Shown in pieces: positions 1 through 5,521 of a stretch of DNA of 5,521 nucleotides (its first letter is position 1; every line of letters starts with the position of its first letter). The DNA is from Phycisphaerales bacterium. GTDB lineage: Bacteria > Planctomycetota > Phycisphaerae > Tepidisphaerales > Tepidisphaeraceae. The position numbers and the translations under genes are program-made. The notes under the pieces are model-generated. The model was not told where the DNA came from. It did no database searches and saw only the letters and a program-made list of their open reading frames with translations. Where the stretch lies: NCBI GenBank assembly GCA_028288905.1, contig JAQGHJ010000129.1, positions 1 to 5,521 of the forward strand, written 5' to 3'.

Positions 1-925
1 CCGCCAGCGGCACCGGGTCGGCCGCCACGGTCAGCCCCGCCGGCCGCACCGCCTTGAGCACCTCGCCTACGACCTTCACCAGCGCCTCGTTCGACGCGCT
101 CCCGAGCCCGCTGCCGAGCAGTTCCAGCCCGGAACTGCGGAGGGCGGCGGCCGGCAGGGCGACGGTCGGGCCGGCCAGCGACCCGATGTTCACGAACCGC
201 ACCCGCCGGGCGGCCGCCCCGGGGGCAGGCTTCATCCCCGGGCCGGTGACGGCCGCCACGATCCGCTCGGCCGACGCCCCCCACAGGTAGTCGAGCACCA
301 CGTCCACGCCGCCGCTACTGCCGCCCTCGGCCTCAGTCCGCAGCGCCGCCTCCAACTCGGCCGGCGGCAGATCAAGCGGCACGAACGCGTCGGCCCCGAG
401 CCCGCGCAGGTCCGCCTCGCTCGACGCGTTTCGGCCGGTCGCCACCACCCGGCTCGCCCCCAGGTGCTTGGCGATCTGGATGGCCAGCCGCCCGGCCGCC
501 CCGGTCGCGCCGTTGATCAGCACCGCCTCGCCGGCCTTGAACCCGGCCCGGAGCGTCAGGGCCGCCCAGGCCGACATGCCGGGGTTGGCGACGGCCGCCG
601 CCGTCACGTCGTCCACGTCGTCCGGCAGCGGGGTGACGTACGCCGCGCTCACGGCCACTCGCTCGGCCATCGCCCCGACCGGCGGCCGGGGGAACGCGAA
701 GTACACTCGGCGCCCATCCGCCAGCCGCCCCACCCCGTCCGCCCCCGGCACCAGCGGTAGGGCGGCCGCGGCGCTGTAATGTTTGCCCGACGCTTGCGCC
801 CGAACGAGCTGGCTCAGCGCCGCCGCCCGGACCGTCACCAACACCTCGCCGGGCTGGGGGATGGGCTCGGGGAAGTCGGCGTACTGCGGCGGACGGTCGA
901 ACGATTGGACGACGGCGGCTTTCAT
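1..925 (-). CDS. Quinone oxidoreductase-like, zinc-independent medium-chain dehydrogenase (3' end cut by window edge)
   Basis: The frame runs open from an ATG at 925 to the left edge, giving 308 residues with no stop; family members are usually about 320-335 residues, so perhaps 20 are missing. It should be a soluble cytoplasmic NAD(P)H-dependent oxidoreductase of the MDR superfamily. The N-terminus (MKAAVVQSFDRPPQYADFPEP) and the PGEVLVTVRAAALS segment near residue 30 are typical of the GroES-like domain. The Rossmann domain carries GATGAAG at 139-145, followed by RLAIQIAKHLG. An Arg in VVATGRN (160-166), just after the second strand, suggests NADP(H) preference (inference). The catalytic Cys/His zinc ligands and the four-Cys structural zinc lobe of alcohol dehydrogenases are absent, pointing to the quinone oxidoreductase branch. 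The start is supported by a strong ribosome site at 931-937. The substrate cannot be told. The gene follows the 82-aa membrane-protein gene on the same strand after 157 bases. Confidence 0.9.
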   Translation of the reverse strand, partial: MKAAVVQSFDRPPQYADFPEPIPQPGEVLVTVRAAALSQLVRAQASGKHYSAAAALPLVPGADGVGRLADGRRVYFAFPRPPVGAMAERVAVSAAYVTPLPDDVDDVTAAAVANPGMSAWAALTLRAGFKAGEAVLINGATGAAGRLAIQIAKHLGASRVVATGRNASSEADLRGLGADAFVPLDLPPAELEAALRTEAEGGSSGGVDVVLDYLWGASAERIVAAVTGPGMKPAPGAAARRVRFVNIGSLAGPTVALPAAALRSSGLELLGSGLGSASNEALVKVVGEVLKAVRPAGLTVAADPVPLA

Positions 926-930
926 CTAGT

Positions 931-937
931 CTCCCCT
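931..937 (-). promoter_or_regulatory. Shine-Dalgarno site of the dehydrogenase gene
   Basis: On the minus strand this reads AGGGGAG, five bases before the ATG at 925. It fixes the dehydrogenase start and is the clearest ribosome site in the window; the other genes have weak or poorly spaced ones. Confidence 0.7.
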
Positions 938-1082
938 GGGCTTGTACGATCGACACCTATCCGCAGCGGACCCGATGCTTGCCGACGCGGTCAGCGTGCG
1001 ACGCGCGAACCGTGCGCCGCATCGCGTCGCAAGTACCGACGGCATGACGCGTTTCGATCGCTCCCCGGGCAGCTCAGCCGCG

Positions 1083-1331
1083 CTAGAGCCTGGACATGCT
1101 GTATCCGAGGTAGGCGACAATTGCGGCAACGAAGATGACGTTCCCGATGCTGCTCGAACGCGCCTGTCGCTTCTGCCAGGTCAGGTGAGCCTCGCGCCAG
1201 GCCTCGGCGTCCTTGATCGATTCGATTTGACGACCGGACACCGCCCCTTGCCATTCGCGGAAGAGGTCGAGCTGAGCCCTTTGGAGGTCCCGGATCTCGC
1301 GTAAGAGTTCGCCGGTTTCGGGTTCGTCCAT
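1083..1331 (-). CDS. Small coiled-coil protein with one C-terminal membrane segment, unknown function
   Basis: An 82-residue protein that I do not recognise. Residues 5-55 are charged and helical (for example ELLREIRDLQRAQLDLFREW), with leucine/isoleucine spacing that fits a coiled coil. Residues about 61-79 (SIGNVIFVAAIVAYLGYSM) form a single hydrophobic helix, leaving only a short SRL tail. The basic cluster KRQAR just before the helix suggests, by the positive-inside rule, a cytoplasmic N-terminus, so it is probably a tail-anchored inner-membrane protein that oligomerises or binds a partner through its coiled coil (inference). The codons are mostly G/C-ending but less extreme than those of its neighbours, and the composition is protein-like, unlike the Arg/Pro-rich overlapping frames. 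A moderate AGGA lies about 8 bases before the ATG. It ends with TAG at 1083-1085. It could be cotranscribed with the 210-aa gene 118 bases upstream, but an AT-rich patch in that gap allows its own promoter. Confidence 0.75.
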   Translation of the reverse strand: MDEPETGELLREIRDLQRAQLDLFREWQGAVSGRQIESIKDAEAWREAHLTWQKRQARSSSIGNVIFVAAIVAYLGYSMSRL

Positions 1332-1380
1332 GGATCCATCCTGCTGGCGTCGGCACCGCGAGCCAAGCGGCTTGCGGGGT

Positions 1381-1421
1381 CGTATATAAATCCCGGGAAT
1401 CCCGAGGTGTGGCCATATTAC
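1381..1421 (-). promoter_or_regulatory. AT-rich patch upstream of the 82-aa gene, possible promoter
   Basis: In a very GC-rich setting this stretch holds TATATAAA (1383-1390) and CATATTA (1414-1420), with a direct repeat of AATCCCG between them. It lies 50-90 bases upstream of the 82-aa start, where a promoter would be expected. On the minus strand TATATA or TAATAT could serve as a -10 box, but I find no -35 box at good spacing, so the call rests on composition and position only. Confidence 0.25.
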
Positions 1422-1449
1422 AACGCACGGAGCGGTCCCCGCCGTGACT

Positions 1450-2082
1450 TCACACGGCTGCTCGCACCTCGTCGCGAACGGGTTTGGCCGCCCGTGCCCG
1501 CTTCAGTCGCCGCTCGGCCTCGGACACGGCGTCCTCGGCCGCCCGGCGGCTGGCGGCAGCCGCACGGTGTGCCGGGTCTTGAAGGCGACAAGCGTCCTCT
1601 ACCGTCATTATGACCCGGCGGGCGGCCTCAGTTTCCGCGTACGCCCGGGCCCTCGTGCCGTCGTCGTTCGCGCGACGGCGTTTGCTCGCCGCGCGTGCGG
1701 CCGCCACCTTCGCGGCGCGCCACGCCGGGTACTGGCGGGCAGCACCGATCGCCCTGCGCTCGCGCTCCGCCCACCGCATGCGGGCCTCCCGCACCCGCCG
1801 CCGGGCGGTCGCGCGATCGGCCTCGGCGTCCGCAATGTCCGCGCGCAGCGCCTCGTCGATGGCGACCCGCCACCGGAGGAGCCACGCCGACCCGCCGGCC
1901 TGACCCGCCGAGAGCAGTGCGTCCACTTGGCCGAGCGCGACGTGACCGAACTCCACCCCGAACTCGTCGATCCAGCGCGAGATGGCCCGCGGCGTGATGA
2001 CGAAGTCGCCGCTACACCCGCAGCGCGGGGTGCAGGTGTGCGTCGAGAGCATCAAGTCCCGGAGTGGGTCTTCGAAATTCAT
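1450..2082 (-). CDS. Ala/Arg-rich helical (coiled-coil) protein with a Cys cluster, unknown function
   Basis: Not recognised. From the ATG at 2082 it has 210 residues. Residues 1-60 look globular: MNFEDPLRDLML, then a Cys cluster CTPRCGC (17-23) preceded by His15, then ISRWIDEFGVEFGHVALGQV. From about residue 70 to the end it is almost all Ala, Arg and Glu with long helical stretches (VREARMRWAERERRA; a final AAEDAVSEAERRLKRARAA), very basic and probably coiled-coil. The CxxxCxC cluster might bind a metal, and the basic helices might bind nucleic acid; both are inferences. No signal peptide or membrane segment is visible. The frame extends upstream to an ATG at 2118, adding a poor-looking MARGLAGGRAWE, so I prefer 2082. 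Neither start has an ideal ribosome site: GGGAG abuts the 2082 ATG and GGGGGA lies 13 bases from it. The gene is divergent from the Tat-leader gene. Confidence 0.7.
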   Translation of the reverse strand: MNFEDPLRDLMLSTHTCTPRCGCSGDFVITPRAISRWIDEFGVEFGHVALGQVDALLSAGQAGGSAWLLRWRVAIDEALRADIADAEADRATARRRVREARMRWAERERRAIGAARQYPAWRAAKVAAARAASKRRRANDDGTRARAYAETEAARRVIMTVEDACRLQDPAHRAAAASRRAAEDAVSEAERRLKRARAAKPVRDEVRAAV

Positions 2083-2310
2083 CTCCCACGCTCGTCCCCC
2101 GGCCAGACCGCGCGCCATCGTTCGACTCGCCGTTGGCCGCCCTCACCATGAGCGCTCCTGGCCCGCAGGCCGGACGTCCGGGCGGTTTGACCACGGACCA
2201 GTTTATGCGGCCGGTTCCGGACGGACCACCCAAAGCGGCAGCTGCCGGGGCGAGTGGAGGTGGTCCGCCACCGGTTCCCGTCATCGTCGCCGTCGCTTAA
2301 CCTCTCGCGC
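2083..2310. promoter_or_regulatory. Divergent intergenic region, presumed promoters for both flanking genes
   Basis: These 228 bases separate two genes that point away from each other, so promoters for both should lie here. The only concrete signals are a perfect 12-bp palindrome CCGGACGTCCGG (2170-2181), an adjacent TTGACC (2187-2192) like a -35 box for the plus strand, and a second CCGGACGG (2217-2224). No matching -10 box is at good spacing, although TTTATG occurs at 2202-2207. The palindrome could be an operator, but one of this length is not rare in DNA of this composition. Confidence 0.3.
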
Positions 2311-3792
2311 ATGTCGAGCCGTTCCGTCTCCCGGCGGTCGCTCATGGCCGCCGCCGTAGCGGCGGTCGGCCCGGCGGCCCGTGGTTTGTCACAGGTCACC
2401 TCTCCCGCCTCCATCCCTCCGCCCGCCTCCCGCCCCGCCCGCGGGCCCGGGACTCGGAAGGACGTGCCGCCGCGGATGTCGTTCGTCGACAACGGCCGTG
2501 TGAAGGTCGGGATGGACCTGGCGCTCGGCGGGGCGATCACCCACCTGTCGGCCGTCGCAGCGGACGGCCGGGCGGCTGGTGCGATATGGAACGCCGCGCC
2601 GCCGAACCTCGTCAACAGTTGGGACCTCGGGCGGCAGGTCCAGATGAGTTACTACAGCGGCCCGGTGCCGTACGAGGTGCCGGATCATACGGGGCCGCCG
2701 GCGTTCTGGCGGGGGATCGGGTGGAACCCGATCCAGGTCGGGGACGACTTCGGCAACCCGGCCCGGGTGCTGGACCACCGCAACGACGGGCGGGAGCTGT
2801 ACGTCAAAACGGTGCCGATGCAGTGGCCGCTGGACGACGTGCCCGGGGAGTGCGCCTTCGAGTGCTGGGCGAGGCCGGACGGGCCGGCCGTGCGGGTGCG
2901 GTGCCGGCTCACGATGAACCGGGCGGACCGGACGCAGTGGTCGGCCCGGACGCAGGAACTGCCGGCCGTCTACACGAACGGGCCGTGGCATCGGCTGTTC
3001 ACGTACGCCGGGGACGAGCCGTTCGCCGGGAAGCCGCTGCGGCGGGTCGAGCACGCGTTCACCGCGGCCGAGCCGTGGGCGCACTGGCAGGCGACCGAGC
3101 GGTGGGCGGCGCTGGTGGACGACAACGACCGGGGGCTGGGGGTGTGGAACCCCGGGTGCGTGCGGTGGAGCGGCGGGTTTGCCGGGGTGCCCGGGAAGGG
3201 TGGGCCGAAGGACGCGCCGACCGGGTACCTCGCCCCGAACCGGGACGAGGTGCTCGACCACGACCTCGTCCACGAGTACGCGTACGCGCTGGTGCTGGGG
3301 ACCGTGACCGAGATCCGCCAGTGGGTCTATGCCCAGCCCCGGCCGCCGGCGGTGCCGGCGTGGACGTTCGAGAAGGACCGGCAGGGGTGGCATTACCGGA
3401 ACGCGACGGACGCGGGGTGGCCGATCAAGGGGGAGTTGGACGTGGACCTGAGCGGGCGGGACGCCAAGGGGATCGCCAACCCGCAGCTCGTCGGCCCGGC
3501 CGACGCGTGGGCGGCGGCGGACGGGCCGGTGCTGACGGTCGAAGCGGCGTACGCCGGGAACGTGGACCGGGTGGCCGTCTACTGGGCGACGGCGGCCGAC
3601 GCGGGGTTCTCGCCGGAGCGGGTGGTGGTCGCGCCGGTCGTCGGGGACGGGGTGATGCGTGCGTACCGGGTGGAGATAGGGAAGTCGCCGGCGTACCGCG
3701 GGCTGATCACGCAGGTGCGGATCGACCCGCAGCCGTGCGGGCGGGCGGGGGACCGGGTACGGCTGAGGGCTGTGCGGTTAGGGAAGGGGTGA
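2311..3792 (+). CDS. Probable Tat-exported two-domain beta-rich protein, possibly carbohydrate-related
   Basis: It has 493 residues from the ATG at 2311. The N-terminus has a twin-arginine pattern SRRSLM (7-12), then MAAAVAAVGPAARG, then a Pro/Ser-rich linker to about residue 55, so export by Tat is likely. The open frame reaches back to a GTG at 2254, but only the later ATG puts the signal at the N-terminus; no clear ribosome site precedes it. Residues about 57-345 form a Trp/Tyr/Asp-rich beta domain: FVDNGRVKVGMDLALGGAI, NLVNSWDLGRQVQMSYYSGP (99-118), GIGWNPIQVGDDFG, and WAALVDDNDRGLGVWNPG (265-282). This resembles secreted sugar-active or mutarotase-like sandwich proteins, but I cannot name the family or a catalytic residue. 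Residues about 350-490 (WTFEKDRQGWHYRN; VAVYWATAADAGFS; LITQVRIDPQPCG) look like the beta-sandwich carbohydrate-binding-like module common in planctomycete secreted proteins. The substrate is unknown. It converges on the DUF1501 gene. Confidence 0.8.
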   Translation: MSSRSVSRRSLMAAAVAAVGPAARGLSQVTSPASIPPPASRPARGPGTRKDVPPRMSFVDNGRVKVGMDLALGGAITHLSAVAADGRAAGAIWNAAPPNLVNSWDLGRQVQMSYYSGPVPYEVPDHTGPPAFWRGIGWNPIQVGDDFGNPARVLDHRNDGRELYVKTVPMQWPLDDVPGECAFECWARPDGPAVRVRCRLTMNRADRTQWSARTQELPAVYTNGPWHRLFTYAGDEPFAGKPLRRVEHAFTAAEPWAHWQATERWAALVDDNDRGLGVWNPGCVRWSGGFAGVPGKGGPKDAPTGYLAPNRDEVLDHDLVHEYAYALVLGTVTEIRQWVYAQPRPPAVPAWTFEKDRQGWHYRNATDAGWPIKGELDVDLSGRDAKGIANPQLVGPADAWAAADGPVLTVEAAYAGNVDRVAVYWATAADAGFSPERVVVAPVVGDGVMRAYRVEIGKSPAYRGLITQVRIDPQPCGRAGDRVRLRAVRLGKG

Positions 3793-3809
3793 GGAGGGTG
3801 ACCCTCACC
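3788..3809 (+). terminator. Stem-loop overlapping the stop codon, weak terminator candidate
   Basis: GGTGAGG (3788-3794) pairs with CCTCACC (3803-3809) around an 8-base loop. The left arm includes the TGA stop codon of the Tat-leader gene. No T-run follows, so it is not a classical intrinsic terminator. It may pause transcription or protect the 3' end, or be chance in GC-rich DNA. Confidence 0.3.
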
Positions 3810-3830
3810 GTGCGTCGGGCGGGCCCGTCC

Positions 3831-3938
3831 GTGACACGGGCTTCCAGCCCGTGCGCGGTGGCCTTGAAGTCGATCGGCTCAGTAGCCGGTGGCTCTTGGG
3901 CTTTGGGTGGGCACGCACGGGCTGGAAGCCCGTGTCAC
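3831..3938. repeat. Inverted-repeat pair 1: two 25-bp arms, each holding a CACGGG..CCCGTG palindrome
   Basis: The left arm 3831-3855 and right arm 3914-3938 are perfect reverse complements over 25 bases, separated by 58 bases. Each arm holds its own small palindrome, cacgggcttccagcccgtg at 3835-3853 and its reverse complement at 3916-3934 (8-bp stems, 3-base loop). The layout, two palindromes in opposite orientation at short spacing, is that of a REP/BIME-like unit. Similar repeats are, as far as I recall, dispersed in planctomycete genomes; copy number cannot be judged from this window. There is no transposase or RAYT gene beside it. Confidence 0.85.
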
Positions 3939-4000
3939 CTCGGGGCGGCTTCGGCTGGCACCCGCTTACGTGCGAGGCGCGACGAGGGCGTAGCGCCTGC

Positions 4001-4238
4001 CGGCCGCTCCCCGTGGCACGGGTTTCCAACCCGTGGCCGCGGTACGCCGCGGCTCCCGCCGGAGGCGGGACACGACCCGAGCGCAGCGACCAGACCGGCC
4101 CCAAGACCGTGTACGCCGAGTTGCCTCTTTCAGCGCCGGCCTGGCTCGGTCGCTGCGCTCGGCGGACTCGGCCTGCGGCCGAACGCCGCGGGGTACCGCG
4201 GCTCACGGGTTGGAAACCCGTGCCACGGGGAGCGGCCG
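4001..4238. repeat. Inverted-repeat pair 2: 53/54-base arms with nested internal stems
   Basis: The left arm 4001-4053 and right arm 4185-4238 are reverse complements with one single-base indel and one mismatch. Each holds the palindrome cacgggtttccaacccgtg (4017-4035) or its reverse complement (4204-4222). Inside the 131-base spacer lie a second perfect 15-bp inverted pair (4077-4091 with 4148-4162, CCGAGCGCAGCGACC) and a small hairpin TCCCGCC-GGA-GGCGGGA (4054-4070). The whole 238 bases can fold as one long nested hairpin. It is a larger version of pair 1 with the same core, so the two are probably members of one repeat family. It has no coding capacity of its own. Confidence 0.85.
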
Positions 4239-4276
4239 CCGCGGCTGTCACGCTCGCCACTGCCGTCATCCGCCGG

Positions 4277-5521
4277 TCACGCCATCACCTGCTTCACCAC
4301 GTTCCCGTACACGTCCGTCAAGCGGAAGTCGCGGCCGGCGTAGCGGAACGTCAGCCGCTCGTGGTCGAGGCCGAGCATCGCCAGCACCGTCGCGTGCAGG
4401 TCGTGGACGTGCGTCTTGCCGTCGACGGCGGCCAGGCCGACGTCGTCGGTCGCGCCGTAGCTCGCCCCGGCCTTGCTCCCGCCACCGGCCATCCACATTG
4501 TGTACCCGCGATTGTTGTGGTTCCGGCCGTCGCCGCCCTGGCCGGTCGGGGTGCGGCCGAACTCGCCGCCCCAGACCACCAGCGTGTCCTTCAGCAGGTC
4601 CCGCTGCTCCAGGTCGGCGAGCAAGGCGGCGATCGGCTTGTCCGTCATGCCGGCGTTGCGGGTCAGGGCCGGCTTGAGGTTCGCGTGCTGGTCCCACCCC
4701 TGCTGGCACACCTCGATGAACCGCACGCCCGCCTCGGCGAACCGCCGGGCGAGCAGGCACTGTCGGCCGAAGCTCTGGGTCAGCCCGCCGTCAGCCCCGT
4801 ACGCGGCGAGCGTCTCGGGCTTCTCGTCGCTCAGGTCCATCAGCTTCGGCACGGCCCCCTGCATGCGGAACCCGAGCTCGTAGCTCTCGATCACGCCGTC
4901 GAGCTGCTCGTTCGGGCCGGACCGGGCGAGCAGGTCCTTGTTCATCCGCTGGATCAGGTCGAGCTGCCGCCGCTGGCGGGCGTCGGACAGGTACGGGTTG
5001 CGCAGGTCCGCCACCTGTCGCTCGGCCGCGTCGATCCGGGTGCCCTGGAACGTGGCCGGTAGGAAGGCCGACCCGTAGTTCTGCGCCCCGCCCAGCCCGG
5101 TCGGGGCGTTGATGGTGAGGTACCCGGGCAGGTTCTCGTTCTGCGTGCCGAGGCCGTACAGCACCCACGCCCCGACGCTCGGGCGGACGAAGTTCACGCT
5201 GCCGGTGTGGAGCTGGATGGTGGCCTGCGGGTGGGCCGGGTTGTCGGTGTGCATGCCGTGGAGCATGCACAGCTTGTCGGCGTGCTTGGCGACCTCCGGA
5301 AACAGCTCGGAGATGTAGTGCCCGCTTTGCCCTTGGCGGGTGAACTGGAACGGGGACGGCAGCAGCCCGCGGCCGGCGAACTTGCCCGCCCCGCCCGGGG
5401 CGGCCCCGCCGGCCTGCAGCTTCGGCTTGTAGTCGAACGTGTCCAGGTGCGAGGTCCCACCCGGCATGAACAGGAAGATCACCCGTTTCGCCCGCGCGGC
5501 GAAGTGCGGCGGCCGGGCCGC
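4277..5521 (-). CDS. DUF1501 family protein (N-terminus beyond window edge)
   Basis: The frame is open to the right edge and shows 414 residues ending with TGA at 4277-4279. The GTG at 5482 is internal, because the family-typical PPHFAARAKR precedes VIFLFMPGGTSHLDTFD in the same frame. The true start, normally with a twin-arginine leader, lies perhaps 50-70 residues upstream, outside the window. DUF1501 proteins share the alkaline phosphatase/sulfatase-like fold and are abundant in planctomycetes; their activity is not established. Visible motifs, numbered from the first visible residue: SHLDTFD (24-30), LHGMHTDNPAH (87-97), GWDQHANL (275-282), VVWGGEFGRTP (315-325), NHNNRGY (334-340) and HDLHATVLAMLGLDH (373-387). 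The conserved His/Asp/Glu residues look intact, so it should be functional. Planctomycete DUF1501 genes commonly sit with a DUF1549/DUF1553 (cytochrome-type) gene, which would be upstream, outside the window. It converges on the Tat-leader gene across the repeat region. Confidence 0.95.
   Translation of the reverse strand, partial: AARPPHFAARAKRVIFLFMPGGTSHLDTFDYKPKLQAGGAAPGGAGKFAGRGLLPSPFQFTRQGQSGHYISELFPEVAKHADKLCMLHGMHTDNPAHPQATIQLHTGSVNFVRPSVGAWVLYGLGTQNENLPGYLTINAPTGLGGAQNYGSAFLPATFQGTRIDAAERQVADLRNPYLSDARQRRQLDLIQRMNKDLLARSGPNEQLDGVIESYELGFRMQGAVPKLMDLSDEKPETLAAYGADGGLTQSFGRQCLLARRFAEAGVRFIEVCQQGWDQHANLKPALTRNAGMTDKPIAALLADLEQRDLLKDTLVVWGGEFGRTPTGQGGDGRNHNNRGYTMWMAGGGSKAGASYGATDDVGLAAVDGKTHVHDLHATVLAMLGLDHERLTFRYAGRDFRLTDVYGNVVKQVMA

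Larger units (their letters stand above)
3793..4276. other. Gene-free convergent intergenic region filled with inverted repeats
   Basis: No believable gene lies in these 484 bases. The open frames crossing it are Arg/Pro/Gly-rich and are read through the repeats, which produce peptides such as HGLETRATG, TGWKPV and GTGFQPV from the palindromes. The region holds two inverted-repeat units (3831-3938 and 4001-4238), a smaller stem of AGGCGC (3975-3980) with GCGCCT (3993-3998), and no T-rich terminator. Both flanking genes point into it, so the structures could stop or buffer transcription from either side. Confidence 0.8.

Noticed and set aside
372..956. 194-residue minus-strand open frame
   Set aside because: Another frame of the same strand as the dehydrogenase, whose motifs and ribosome site support the real frame.
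1444..2151. 235-residue plus-strand open frame
   Set aside because: It is antisense to the 210-aa gene; its Pro/Arg-rich composition is less protein-like than the helical minus-strand product.
2187..2207. Sigma70-like promoter from TTGACC and TTTATG
   Set aside because: The spacing between the two boxes is only 9 bases, far short of the usual 16-18.
2389..3393. 334-residue minus-strand open frame
   Set aside because: Pro/Arg/His-rich shadow of the Tat-leader gene with no recognisable motif.
3831..4238. CRISPR array
   Set aside because: Copies alternate in orientation and spacing is unequal (58 to about 170 bases), with no cas genes; the pattern is paired palindromes, not direct repeats with uniform spacers.
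2586..4343. 585-residue plus-strand open frame
   Set aside because: It overlaps the Tat-leader gene in another frame, is Arg/Gly/Ala-rich without domain features, and runs through the intergenic repeats; it is a by-product of high GC.
3851..5062. 403-residue plus-strand open frame
   Set aside because: Its first part is translated palindromic repeat (TGWKPV) and the rest is antisense to the well-supported DUF1501 gene.

Overview
The window comes from a GC-rich bacterial chromosome (roughly 70% GC by eye), most likely a planctomycete of the Gemmataceae type. The evidence is a DUF1501 protein (a family greatly expanded in planctomycetes), a secreted two-domain beta-rich protein with a Tat-like leader, and intergenic copies of a palindromic CACGGG..CCCGTG repeat of a kind I recall from planctomycete genomes. 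The taxonomic call is inference from gene content, not from a marker gene.

Layout. From 1 to about 2082 three genes lie on the minus strand, transcribed right to left: a 210-aa Ala/Arg-rich helical protein of unknown function (1450-2082), an 82-aa coiled-coil protein with one C-terminal membrane segment (1083-1331), and a zinc-independent quinone-oxidoreductase-type dehydrogenase (1-925, running off the left edge). The gaps between them are 118 and 157 bases, so they need not be one operon. A divergent control region (2083-2310) separates them from a plus-strand gene for a probable Tat-exported two-domain protein (2311-3792). A 484-base gene-free stretch (3793-4276) follows, between convergent genes, and is filled with nested inverted repeats. 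The right end is a minus-strand DUF1501 gene (4277-5521) that is open at the right edge and lacks its N-terminus.

The genes do not make one obvious pathway. The secreted protein and the DUF1501 protein both fit the exported, polymer-related repertoire of planctomycetes, but they are convergent and separately transcribed. I see no phage, CRISPR, toxin-antitoxin or other defence module, no tRNA or rRNA, and no transposase. The least ordinary parts are the paired, covarying palindromic repeats at 3831-4238 and the two unrecognised helical proteins.
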